NCBI GenBank assembly: GCA_028287665.1
Contig: JAQBPF010000216.1
Coordinates: forward strand, 1-8,487
From: Deinococcus sp.
GTDB lineage: Bacteria; Deinococcota; Deinococci; Deinococcales; Deinococcaceae
Length of the DNA stretch: 8,487 bases
Direction of reading: 5' to 3'
In this document: in pieces, positions 1 through 5,448 of the stretch
Layout of the letters: the number at the start of each line of letters is the position of its first letter
Position numbering within the stretch: position 1 is the first letter of the stretch
Translations under genes and position numbers: made by a program
The notes under the pieces: generated by a model
Database searches by the model: none
Seen by the model: the letters and a program-made list of their open reading frames with translations, nothing else
What the model was told of the DNA's origin: nothing

Positions 1-537
1 GCGACTACGACGACAGAGGCCACAGCGACGACGGCAACGACCACCACTGCAGCTACCACGACCACTGAAGTAGCGGCTGCCCCTGCAGCAACGGCGACCA
101 CGACGACGGCAACGACCACGGTAACCACCACCGCTGCCCTGCTCGCAGACCCCCGCTTCAGCACGCTCGCTGGCTTGATTCAGGCTGCCGGACTGGCTGA
201 TACCCTCAACAGCGGCACCTACACCATCTTTGCGCCCACCAACGACGCCTTCGCGAAAGTGTCGGCCAGCACGCTCTCCACCTTGCAGGCTGATGTGGCC
301 AAACTGCGTCAGGTGCTGCTGTACCACGTGGTTGCCGCCAGCATCGACGGCACCAACCTGGCCGGAGCCAGCGAATATACCAGCGCCCAGGGTGGACGTC
401 TGGCCGTGACCCGCACCGGCACGCCTACCGTGACCCGGATTGGCGACGCCTCCATCGATCTGGCTTCTGCCCTGGATGTGGGCGCGAGCAAGGTCTACGC
501 GATTGACACGGTCCTGATTCCCCAAGAACTCCGCTAA
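1..537 (+). CDS. Fasciclin (FAS1) domain protein, 5' end missing
   Basis: The reading frame is open from the first base and stops with TAA at 535-537, leaving 178 visible codons; the start lies outside the window. Residues 1-46 form a low-complexity stalk of 26 Thr and 15 Ala. A single FAS1 domain fills residues 47-178. Its first conserved block, YTIFAPTNDAF, begins at residue 74, the LLYHVV block lies at 106-111, and the closing block KVYAIDTVLIP lies near the C-terminus. FAS1 domains mediate adhesion in extracellular or envelope proteins, so I infer export, with the Thr/Ala tract as a flexible, possibly glycosylated spacer. A signal peptide cannot be checked because the N-terminus is absent. 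The protein may carry more domains upstream. A strong terminator follows 20 bases after the stop, so this is the last gene of its unit. Confidence 0.87.
   Translation, partial: ATTTTEATATTATTTTAATTTTEVAAAPAATATTTTATTTVTTTAALLADPRFSTLAGLIQAAGLADTLNSGTYTIFAPTNDAFAKVSASTLSTLQADVAKLRQVLLYHVVAASIDGTNLAGASEYTSAQGGRLAVTRTGTPTVTRIGDASIDLASALDVGASKVYAIDTVLIPQELR
26..119 (+). repeat. Direct repeat within the Thr/Ala codon tract
   Basis: A 19-base sequence, CGACGACGGCAACGACCAC, occurs at 26-44 and again at 101-119, 75 bases apart, which is an exact multiple of three. It sits in a run of ACC/ACG/GCx codons that encodes the stalk of the fasciclin protein. Slippage or duplication here would change stalk length without breaking the frame. 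The repeat is seen directly; length variation between strains is inference. Confidence 0.6.
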
Positions 538-556
538 AGCTTCTCCGCTTTTGCCG

Positions 557-585
557 CCGCGCTCCTGCTTGGGGCGCGGTTTTTT
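557..585 (+). terminator. Intrinsic terminator of the fasciclin gene
   Basis: A 9-bp stem (557-565 with 571-579, one G-T wobble), a 5-base loop TGCTT, and a run of six T at 580-585 form a textbook Rho-independent terminator on the plus strand. It lies 20 bases after the fasciclin stop. On the minus strand the hairpin is not followed by T, so it should act poorly on the metallophosphoesterase transcript that runs toward it. Confidence 0.88.
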
Positions 586-606
586 ATGCCTTCCTTCCTG
601 CCCTTT

Positions 607-1500
607 CTAGCCCTTCGGCGAGACTGGCCGGACGCCTTCCAACGGATGCTGGCGCAAGAAAGCCGCCCAGGTCGCTGCCGTGCGCGACAAGTTGCGCGTC
701 TCGGTCCACAGCCAGAAGGGGGTGTAGAGGCTGCGGGCGGTCACCAGTTCATCGCGGAAGATTTCGGCGCTCAGGCCAGTGCTCAGCAGCCCACTGCTCT
801 CAAAGCGCCGCAAAATGCCAGCTCGGTCATAGGGCACGCGCCGCAGTTCTGTGTGCCAGCCCTGCGGAGTGGCCGTCAGGAGCAGGTAGCCTGCGCGGGG
901 ATCGCCATCGGCGGGTGCGCCTACTGCGCCCGTATTCAGCACATGCACACTCTGGCGGCCCGGCAAGTTAAACACCGCGTCGGCCTGACGGTGAATATGT
1001 GAGCCGATCAGGACCCCGTACCGTCCAGCATCCGACAATTCTGCGACCCGTTCCGGCAGGGTGCGCTCGCTGATGCCTTCGCGGTACTCGGTGGGTGTGC
1101 CGTGTGCAATTAAAACATCAGGCAGGCCGGGGGCACTGAGGGTCAGGAACATGGGCCAGTCTGCGGGGGTATGCAGCAACCCGGCCCGCTCCAGTTGATC
1201 TACACTCCAGGCCGTCGCGCCCCAGAATGGATCGGCAAACCAGTCAGCGGGCAAATTGCTGCTGCGTGCCTGCCACAGCCGCAACAGATCGTCGTGGTTG
1301 CCCAGCGTAAAACGCACGCCCAGTGGGAAGGCAGCGGGCAGATTCAGCACCATCTCAAGCGCCTCTACACTGTCGGGGCCACGGTTGACCACATCACCGT
1401 TCACGATCAGGCCCTCGGCTCCCTGTTGGCGGGCGTCCTCCAACACGGCCCGCAACGCGTCAGCATTTCCATGAATGTCGGCCAGCACAGCAAGACGCAT
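607..1500 (-). CDS. Calcineurin-like metallophosphoesterase
   Basis: This 297-residue protein has the full metal-binding set of the calcineurin-like phosphoesterase fold in the compact YfcE/MJ0936-like arrangement: D8-x-H10 (LADIHGN), G35-D36, G67-N68-H69-D70, A132-H133-G134 and G166-S-H168-I-H170. These residues hold two metal ions that cleave phosphate esters. The natural substrate cannot be told from sequence; phosphodiesters, nucleotides and phosphoproteins are all known in the family. The last 60 or so residues extend past the core. A GTG at 1501-1503 directly precedes the ATG at 1498-1500. I choose the ATG because it gives the family-typical MRLAVLADIHGN start and sits 7 bases after a TAGAAT box, a leaderless spacing. 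The gene diverges from the cysteine synthase gene across about 90 bp. No signal peptide is seen, so it is probably cytoplasmic. Confidence 0.92.
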   Translation of the reverse strand: MRLAVLADIHGNADALRAVLEDARQQGAEGLIVNGDVVNRGPDSVEALEMVLNLPAAFPLGVRFTLGNHDDLLRLWQARSSNLPADWFADPFWGATAWSVDQLERAGLLHTPADWPMFLTLSAPGLPDVLIAHGTPTEYREGISERTLPERVAELSDAGRYGVLIGSHIHRQADAVFNLPGRQSVHVLNTGAVGAPADGDPRAGYLLLTATPQGWHTELRRVPYDRAGILRRFESSGLLSTGLSAEIFRDELVTARSLYTPFWLWTETRNLSRTAATWAAFLRQHPLEGVRPVSPKG

Positions 1501-1507
1501 CACGCCT

Positions 1508-1513
1508 ATTCTA
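1508..1513 (-). promoter_or_regulatory. -10 box, candidate leaderless promoter of the phosphoesterase
   Basis: On the minus strand TAGAAT lies 7 bases before the ATG at 1500. There is no convincing Shine-Dalgarno sequence before that ATG and no good -35 match. The placement implies a transcript that starts at or next to the start codon. The call rests on the shared pattern with four other genes in the window. Confidence 0.5.
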
Positions 1514-1540
1514 CGGGGCCGAGGCAGGCCAGCGCCCTGA

Positions 1541-1553
1541 ATTGATTCTCAAT
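1541..1553. promoter_or_regulatory. Dyad ATTGA-TTC-TCAAT between divergent genes
   Basis: A perfect 5-bp inverted repeat with a 3-base centre lies six bases upstream of the proposed -35 of the cysteine synthase gene and about 28 bases upstream of the phosphoesterase -10 box. The position suits an operator that could affect either divergent promoter. No regulator can be named, and a dyad this short could arise by chance. Confidence 0.35.
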
Positions 1554-1558
1554 AGAGT

Positions 1559-1585
1559 TTGAACGTGGGCTGAACGCTCTACACT
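1559..1585 (+). promoter_or_regulatory. Promoter of the cysteine synthase gene, probably leaderless
   Basis: TTGAAC at 1559-1564 and TACACT at 1580-1585 match sigma-70-type boxes, with a short 15-base spacer. The -10 ends 6 bases before the ATG at 1592 and no Shine-Dalgarno sequence is present, so transcription is expected to begin at the A of the start codon or very near it. Confidence 0.58.
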
Positions 1586-1591
1586 GCCTGC

Positions 1592-2566
1592 ATGATCGAG
1601 GCACTGATCGGAAACACGCCCCTGCTTCAGCTTCGGCGGGTCGTGACGCCAGAAATGGCCGACGTATTCGTTAAATTGGAGGGCCAGAACCCCGGCGGCA
1701 GCATCAAGGACCGCACCGCTCTGGGCCTGATCGAAGATGCCGAGCGGCGCGGCCTGCTGAAACCCGGCGGCACGATTGTGGAACCCACCAGCGGCAACAC
1801 CGGGATTGGGCTGGCGCAGGTGGCTGCGGCCAAGGGCTACCGCCTGATCCTGTGTATGCCCGCCCAGATGAGCGAGGAACGCAAGCGCACGCTGCTGGCT
1901 TACGGCGCAGAACTGATCCTGACCGACCCCGAACGCCGGATGCTGGCCGCCATAGAGGAAGCCGAGAAGATTTCGGCGGAAACGGGCGCAGTGATGATGG
2001 GGCAATTTACCAACCCCGCCAATCCTCAGACGCATGAGCGCACCACCGGGCCGGAACTGTGGGAACAGATGGGCGGCCAGATCGACGCCTTCGTATACGG
2101 CTCCGGCACAGGCGGCACCATCAGCGGGGTGGGGCGGTTTCTGAAAAGTCAGAATTCGGCGGTGAAGGTGGTGGCCGTGGAGCCTGCCCGCAGCGCGGTC
2201 CTCAGCGGGGGCGAACGCGGCGAACACGGCTTTCAGGGCATGGGACCAGGGTTTATTCCTGCCAATCTTGACCGCAGCGTAATCGACGAGGTATTCCCGG
2301 TCTGGGAAGAGGACGCCTACCCGCTGGCCCGCCGACTGGCACGTGAGGAAGGGGTCTTTGTGGGCATGAGCAGCGGCGGCATGGTCTGGGCCGCGCTGGA
2401 AGTGGCCCGCCGCCTGGGGCCGGGCAAGCGGGTCGCCACCATTGCCTGCGATACGGGCGCACGCTATCTCACCACCAGCCTGTTTAACGATCAGGGCACG
2501 GGCACCCCGAAGGGCTACCAGCCCTACTCACTTCAGCGGGTAGCGGAACAGCCGGAGCTGGCCTGA
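1592..2566 (+). CDS. cysK: O-acetylserine sulfhydrylase (cysteine synthase)
   Basis: A 324-residue PLP-dependent enzyme of the fold-type II family that makes L-cysteine from O-acetylserine and sulfide, the last step of cysteine synthesis in the cytoplasm. Key features are the PLP lysine K39 in GGSIKDR, the substrate loop TSGNT at 66-70, the phosphate-binding GTGGT at 172-176, the GFIP turn at 220-223 and GMSSGG at 258-263. The block around PAQMSEERKR (90-99) and TDPERRM (111-117) is what I recall from the Thermus-type enzyme. T288 in DTGARYL aligns with the serine that contacts the PLP ring nitrogen in enteric CysK, a conservative change. Whether it is functionally CysK or CysM (thiosulfate-using) cannot be decided from motifs, so the symbol is a best guess. 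It appears to be transcribed alone, with no clear terminator before the downstream aquaporin gene. Confidence 0.94.
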   Translation: MIEALIGNTPLLQLRRVVTPEMADVFVKLEGQNPGGSIKDRTALGLIEDAERRGLLKPGGTIVEPTSGNTGIGLAQVAAAKGYRLILCMPAQMSEERKRTLLAYGAELILTDPERRMLAAIEEAEKISAETGAVMMGQFTNPANPQTHERTTGPELWEQMGGQIDAFVYGSGTGGTISGVGRFLKSQNSAVKVVAVEPARSAVLSGGERGEHGFQGMGPGFIPANLDRSVIDEVFPVWEEDAYPLARRLAREEGVFVGMSSGGMVWAALEVARRLGPGKRVATIACDTGARYLTTSLFNDQGTGTPKGYQPYSLQRVAEQPELA

Positions 2567-2578
2567 CCGCCCCCCTTA

Positions 2579-2594
2579 TGTTAAGAACTTCACA
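2579..2594. promoter_or_regulatory. 16-bp imperfect palindrome upstream of the aquaporin gene
   Basis: TGTTAAGAACTTCACA fits TGTnAAGnnCTTnACA, with six of eight base pairs symmetric. It lies 13 bases after the cysteine synthase stop and 33 bases upstream of the aquaporin -10 box, a normal place for an operator or activator site. The two-base centre makes an RNA terminator unlikely. It does not match the Deinococcus radiation/desiccation response motif beyond its first six bases. Confidence 0.4.
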
Positions 2595-2626
2595 CTTTTA
2601 GTCAGACTGGGACGTCCTCAACACCT

Positions 2627-2632
2627 TATACT
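2627..2632 (+). promoter_or_regulatory. -10 box, candidate leaderless promoter of the aquaporin gene
   Basis: TATACT ends 6 bases before the ATG at 2639. The intervening TTCCTC has no Shine-Dalgarno character, so a leaderless transcript is the simplest reading. I find no good -35 at 16-18 bases upstream, which may mean that an activator is needed. Confidence 0.58.
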
Positions 2633-2638
2633 TTCCTC

Positions 2639-3310
2639 ATGTTGCCCCAAAAACTTCTTGCCGAAGCCATCGGTACTTTTGCACTTATTTTCGCTGGCGT
2701 TCTCGCCATTGCCAACGACGCGGGTCTGCTGGGTGTCGCTTTTGCCCACGGTCTGGCTATTGCGGTCATGGCGATGGCGCTGGGCACGGTCAGCGGCGGA
2801 CAGTTCAACCCCGCTGTCAGCATCGGCCTCAGCCTGACCAAAAATCAGGATTGGCGCACCACCGCCGCCTTTATTCCTGCCCAGCTGGTCGGAGCGACTC
2901 TCGGTGCGTTTGCGGCACTGGCCACCGTGGGTGAAGCCAAAATGAAAGCGGTCGGCTTCGGCGTGGCCAACCCCGGCGCGGGCATCAGCTCCGGCGGCGC
3001 CTTCCTGATGGAAGTCATTCTGACCGCCTTCCTGGTTCTGGTCGTCGTAAAAGTGGCTATCCATCAGCGCAGCATCCTCGGCGGCCTGATCGTGGGTCTG
3101 ACCATCGTGGTGGACATTCTGGCAGGCGGCCCCATCAGCGGCGCGGCCATGAATCCCGCCCGCTCGTTCGGCCCCGCGCTGGTGTCGGGCGACTGGACCA
3201 ACCACTGGATCTACTGGCTGGCTCCCATCATCGGCGCTGGCCTGGGTGCGTTTATTGCCGAATTTACGGAAGGCCTGCGGCCCAAAACCGTTCCCCCTCT
3301 GAAGAACTGA
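2639..3310 (+). CDS. MIP-family channel (aquaporin-like)
   Basis: A 223-residue integral membrane protein of the major intrinsic protein family, which forms tetrameric channels for water or small neutral solutes. Both pore signatures are present: NPA at 57-59 (SGGQFNPAV) and NPA at 172-174 followed by R175 (SGAAMNPARSFGPA). Six transmembrane helices fit, starting at about residues 5, 33, 75, 120, 146 and 190. Anchoring on the NPA boxes, the aromatic/arginine filter should be H37, I160, A169 and R175. E. coli AqpZ has F/H/T/R and GlpF W/G/F/R, while plant tonoplast intrinsic proteins have H/I/A or G/R or V. The distance between NPA boxes (115 residues) is also close to the tonoplast type. Substrate could be water, ammonia, urea or hydrogen peroxide; this is inference. 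The usual His before the first NPA is Gln55. It is transcribed alone. Confidence 0.93.
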   Translation: MLPQKLLAEAIGTFALIFAGVLAIANDAGLLGVAFAHGLAIAVMAMALGTVSGGQFNPAVSIGLSLTKNQDWRTTAAFIPAQLVGATLGAFAALATVGEAKMKAVGFGVANPGAGISSGGAFLMEVILTAFLVLVVVKVAIHQRSILGGLIVGLTIVVDILAGGPISGAAMNPARSFGPALVSGDWTNHWIYWLAPIIGAGLGAFIAEFTEGLRPKTVPPLKN

Positions 3311-3326
3311 TACGGACTGAAGGTAA

Positions 3327-3359
3327 GAGAGGCGGCCCCGATGATAGGGGCCGCCTCTC
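3327..3359. terminator. Strong hairpin between convergent genes
   Basis: A perfect 13-bp GC-rich stem (3327-3339 with 3347-3359) encloses the 7-base loop GATGATA. On the plus strand it begins 16 bases after the aquaporin stop and is followed by CTGTTT, a weak T tract. On the minus strand it is followed by TTACCT. It most likely ends the aquaporin transcript and may also serve the DUF937 gene, which ends 61 bases to the right. Confidence 0.75.
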
Positions 3360-3419
3360 CTGTTTGGCTGTGAGCCAGCGAAGACCAACGCGCTCGCCTG
3401 TGCTCCAGCCTCTTGCCGC

Positions 3420-4166
3420 TTAGCGCCGTCCGCCGCCAAACATGCCGATCAGATCATCCAGGCCGCTGCCGTTGCCGTCACGGTCCAGCACCTTGTTGAG
3501 GGTACCGAACAGGTCGCCGCCTGGAGCCTGTTGGGTCTGGGGCTGCTGCTGTTGCCCGCCGCCCAATACGCTGCCCAGCATACCGCCAAGGCCGCCCATA
3601 TTGCCCTGCTGAGGCTGCTGCATCTGGGGCTGCTGTTGCTGCCCGCCGCCCAGTAAACCGCCGAGCATGCCACCCAGGCCGCCACCTGCACCGCCACCCA
3701 ACATGCCGCCCAGAATGCTGCCGATGTCGCCACCACCGCCCTGCATTTGACCGCCCTGTGCCTGACCCTGCCGCTGACGGCTCAAGTATCCCATGATCAA
3801 CGGGGCCAACATAGACAGCACCTGCATCGCCATCTGAGGATCGATGCCTGCCCGCTGGCCGACAGCGTTGGCGGCGGCCTGCTGCTGCCCGCCGAACACG
3901 TGGCCCAGAATCTTCTGGCCGTCCTGAGTGTTGGGGATCTGACCCTGACCGAAGGCGTCGAGGGCGCTGCCGTCGTGTTGATCGAGTGCGCCGGTCAGGG
4001 CGTCGAGGCCGCCGGGTTGCGTGGCGTTGCGCGTCATGGCCCCCAGCAGCAGGGGCACGGCGGCTTCCAGCGCGGCGCTGGTCTGGTTGGGGTTGGTGCC
4101 CAGTTGGTTGCCTACCGTTTGCTGTGCCTGTCCCATTCCGCCCAGCATGTTAAAGATGTCCATCAT
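3420..4166 (-). CDS. DUF937 protein with Gly/Gln-rich repeat tail
   Basis: A 248-residue protein. Residues 1-130 match the DUF937 (YidB-like) style: MDIFNMLGGMG start, the block ALEAAVPLLLGAM at 32-44, then PQMAMQVLSMLAPLIMGYLSRQ at about 110-131. Residues 134-217 are low-complexity Gly, Gln, Met and Pro with two copies of a 29-residue unit. The C-terminus, DLFGTLNKVLDRDGNGSGLDDL, carries a D-x-D-x-N-G-S loop (228-234) like an EF-hand or dockerin calcium site. DUF937 has no known biochemical role. I chose the ATG at 4164-4166 because GGAGGA lies 7 bases upstream and the family N-terminus starts there; a second ATG follows at once. An upstream in-frame start at 4232 would add 22 residues without family character. 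No signal peptide is seen. It is transcribed alone, convergent with the aquaporin gene. Confidence 0.88.
   Translation of the reverse strand: MMDIFNMLGGMGQAQQTVGNQLGTNPNQTSAALEAAVPLLLGAMTRNATQPGGLDALTGALDQHDGSALDAFGQGQIPNTQDGQKILGHVFGGQQQAAANAVGQRAGIDPQMAMQVLSMLAPLIMGYLSRQRQGQAQGGQMQGGGGDIGSILGGMLGGGAGGGLGGMLGGLLGGGQQQQPQMQQPQQGNMGGLGGMLGSVLGGGQQQQPQTQQAPGGDLFGTLNKVLDRDGNGSGLDDLIGMFGGGRR
3528..3683 (-). repeat. 87-bp tandem repeat coding for Gly/Gln units
   Basis: Two copies of a unit offset by exactly 87 bases encode GGLGGMLGG-LLGGGQQQQPQ-MQQ (residues 162-184) and GGLGGMLGS-VLGGGQQQQPQ-TQQ (191-213). The DNA copies differ at several third positions, so the duplication is not very recent. 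It is in frame and could change copy number. Confidence 0.75.
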
Positions 4167-4173
4167 GGTGTGA

Positions 4174-4179
4174 TCCTCC
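4174..4179 (-). promoter_or_regulatory. Strong Shine-Dalgarno of the DUF937 gene
   Basis: GGAGGA on the minus strand lies 7 bases before the ATG at 4166. It fixes the start and shows that this gene, unlike several neighbours, has a leadered mRNA. Confidence 0.8.
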
Positions 4180-4206
4180 GTGGGCGCAGTGGCCCTGAGC
4201 AGGGCT

Positions 4207-4262
4207 GCATGTGAAAAAACCGTCATGTTCAAGTGCTGACTGACAGATTACGCTTCACATGC
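4207..4262. repeat. 9-bp inverted repeat upstream of the DUF937 gene
   Basis: GCATGTGAA at 4207-4215 is matched by TTCACATGC at 4254-4262, with 38 bases between the arms. The pair lies 41 to 96 bases upstream of the DUF937 start. A related CATGTTCAA sits between them at 4224-4232. The spacing suits two sites for one DNA-binding protein better than a terminator. No -10/-35 pair near it is convincing. Confidence 0.4.
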
Positions 4263-4352
4263 TCCCACTGACACCACCGGAAGGCGGCAGACGTTCAGGA
4301 AAAGCTGAGCTTCGTGGGGGTCGGCATAGAAAGGGCTCGGCGGGCAAATAGG

Positions 4353-4372
4353 CATGAGCGTTTCGCGCTATG
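4353..4372. promoter_or_regulatory. Small dyad just upstream of a -10 box
   Basis: CATGAGCG and CGCTATG pair as seven base pairs with one bulged G around the loop TTTCG. The dyad ends 4 bases before the -10 box at 4377, so a protein bound here would compete with RNA polymerase. It is short and could be chance. Confidence 0.28.
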
Positions 4373-4376
4373 CAGA

Positions 4377-4382
4377 TAGAGT
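4377..4382 (+). promoter_or_regulatory. -10 box, candidate leaderless promoter of the repair cluster
   Basis: TAGAGT ends 6 bases before the GTG at 4389. The bases AAAAGG directly abutting the GTG are too close to act as a normal Shine-Dalgarno sequence. The spacing matches the other leaderless-type starts here and supports the GTG as the true start. Confidence 0.45.
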
Positions 4383-4388
4383 AAAAGG

Positions 4389-4781
4389 GTGAGCGCCGTT
4401 GAAAAGCCCCAACTGTCCCATGAGGCAGTACACCGCAACCAACGGCGAGTCTTGTTGGTGAGCGGAATCAGTTCTCTCGTCTTATTTGCCGAGAACGCTC
4501 TATTTCCGCTGCATCACAGCTGGCCCCAACAGGTGCTGGTGACGCTGGCGGCCTTCAGTGCGGCACTGAGCTGTGTCTACAGCTGGAAAGGTATGGGCTG
4601 GCACGGGTTGTTCTGGCTGATGACGGCGGCGCTGCTGCGGACGATTGCTTACGTTTTCGCGCCGCTCACCTTCAACGGTCTCAGCAAAACGTTGGTTTAC
4701 GTGACCTTGTTGCTGGCCATCAGCGGCTTCTGGTGTGCCACCCTTTGGATGTGGCAAAAGCAGAGGCGGGCAACATCATGA
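4389..4781 (+). CDS. Small four-helix membrane protein, unknown function
   Basis: This 130-residue protein starts with GTG and is mostly hydrophobic after a 20-residue polar N-terminus. Four membrane helices are likely at about residues 21-41, 48-66, 72-93 and 101-122, rich in Leu, Ala and Trp, with a basic tail (KQRR). I do not recognise a family or a catalytic motif. Its stop overlaps the ATG of the DNA glycosylase by four bases (ATGA), so the two are translated from one mRNA and probably coupled. The start is supported by a -10 box 6 bases upstream. Its role next to repair genes is unknown; a passenger role is possible. Confidence 0.78.
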   Translation: MSAVEKPQLSHEAVHRNQRRVLLVSGISSLVLFAENALFPLHHSWPQQVLVTLAAFSAALSCVYSWKGMGWHGLFWLMTAALLRTIAYVFAPLTFNGLSKTLVYVTLLLAISGFWCATLWMWQKQRRATS

Positions 4782-5392
4782 CGCTCTCCCTCTCCCCCAG
4801 CTATTTCCGAGGCGATCCGGTGCAGATTGCGCGGCTGGTGTTGGGCGGAACGCTGGTACGGGTGCTGCCGGGGGGCGAGCGCCTGAGCGGGCGGGTGGTG
4901 GAGGTGGAAGCCTACGATTGCCCCCGCGATCCAGCCTGTACGGCGGGCCGATTTCACGCCGCCCGCAGCGCAGAAATGGCGATTCCGGCGGGGCAATGGC
5001 TGTTCTGGACGGCGCACGGCCACCCGCTGCTTCAGGTAGCGTGCCGGGAAGAGGGCGTGTCGGCCAGCGTGCTGATCCGGGCCATAGAACCGCAGGAAGG
5101 TATCGGACAGATGCTGACGCACCGCCCGGTGACGCGGGAACGCGACCTGACCAACGGCCCCGCCAAACTGGTGTACGCGCTGGGGCTGAATCCAGCGCAG
5201 ATTACGGGAACCTGGGTGAACAGTGTGGGGCTGCATCTGTGTCTGCCCGAAACGCCCGTGCCCGATGAGCAGGTTGAAACAACGGCCCGTGTGGGTATCC
5301 GCGAGGGCCGCAATTTGCCGTGGCGGTTCCTGCTTCGGGGGAATGCGTGGGTGTCGCCCGCTGTGCCGAGCATGGAGTTGGTGGTGGGGTAG
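4778..5392 (+). CDS. DNA-3-methyladenine glycosylase, AAG/Mpg family
   Basis: A 204-residue protein matching the compact bacterial AAG/Mpg family, which flips out alkylated purines such as 3-methyladenine and cleaves the N-glycosidic bond to begin base-excision repair. Visible landmarks are the YFRGDPVQIARLVLGGTLVR start (9-28), VVEVEAY with catalytic E44 and Y46 of the flipped-base pocket, HGH at 86-88 (HTH in the Bacillus enzyme as I recall), VLIRAIEP, and the LTNGPAKLVYALGL block. The pocket His found after EAY in human and Bacillus enzymes falls on Cys/Thr in DPACTAG, a divergence. I chose the ATG at 4778, overlapping the previous stop, because it gives the family length. A GTG at 4733 would add 15 residues inside the upstream gene. 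AGAGG at 4762-4766 may help initiation, though it is rather far away. Confidence 0.92.
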   Translation: MTLSLSPSYFRGDPVQIARLVLGGTLVRVLPGGERLSGRVVEVEAYDCPRDPACTAGRFHAARSAEMAIPAGQWLFWTAHGHPLLQVACREEGVSASVLIRAIEPQEGIGQMLTHRPVTRERDLTNGPAKLVYALGLNPAQITGTWVNSVGLHLCLPETPVPDEQVETTARVGIREGRNLPWRFLLRGNAWVSPAVPSMELVVG

Positions 5393-5437
5393 ACGAAGGC
5401 CCGGAGCGTATACCATTGCCTTTTCCAGACCGGCTAG

Positions 5438-5444
5438 AAAGGAG
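5438..5444 (+). promoter_or_regulatory. Shine-Dalgarno of the tautomerase gene
   Basis: AAAGGAG lies 4 bases before the ATG at 5449 and fixes that start, which puts the catalytic proline right after Met. A TATACC hexamer at 5409-5414 could be the -10 of an internal promoter, but no matching -35 is seen. Confidence 0.7.
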
Positions 5445-5448
5445 AGCG

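Noticed and set aside
586..1002. A 138-codon plus-strand frame after the fasciclin terminator
   Set aside because: It begins within two bases of the terminator T run and overlaps the C-terminal half of the metallophosphoesterase, including its conserved histidines.
1511..2227. A 238-codon open frame antisense to the cysteine synthase gene
   Set aside because: It is a GC-rich shadow frame: it lies opposite a certain enzyme gene, has no family motif, and has an unlikely His/Gln/Ala-rich composition.
2576..2592. Radiation/desiccation response motif upstream of the aquaporin gene
   Set aside because: Only the first six bases (TTATGT) fit the 17-bp consensus palindrome; the second half does not. 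I found no better match elsewhere by eye.
2618..3439. A 273-codon open frame antisense to the aquaporin gene
   Set aside because: It mirrors the aquaporin coding frame, is polar and low in information, and ends inside the DUF937 gene. The aquaporin motifs on the other strand settle the choice.
3747..4214. A 155-codon plus-strand frame across the DUF937 gene
   Set aside because: DUF937 family sequence, a strong Shine-Dalgarno and a sensible composition all favour the minus strand.
4167..4232. A 22-residue N-terminal extension of the DUF937 protein
   Set aside because: The extension has no family similarity, lies upstream of a well-placed GGAGGA, and overlaps the inverted-repeat region, so the start at 4166 is preferred.
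4733..4777. An earlier GTG start for the DNA glycosylase
   Set aside because: It would sit inside the preceding gene, and the ATG at 4778 gives both the family length and the classical ATGA overlap.
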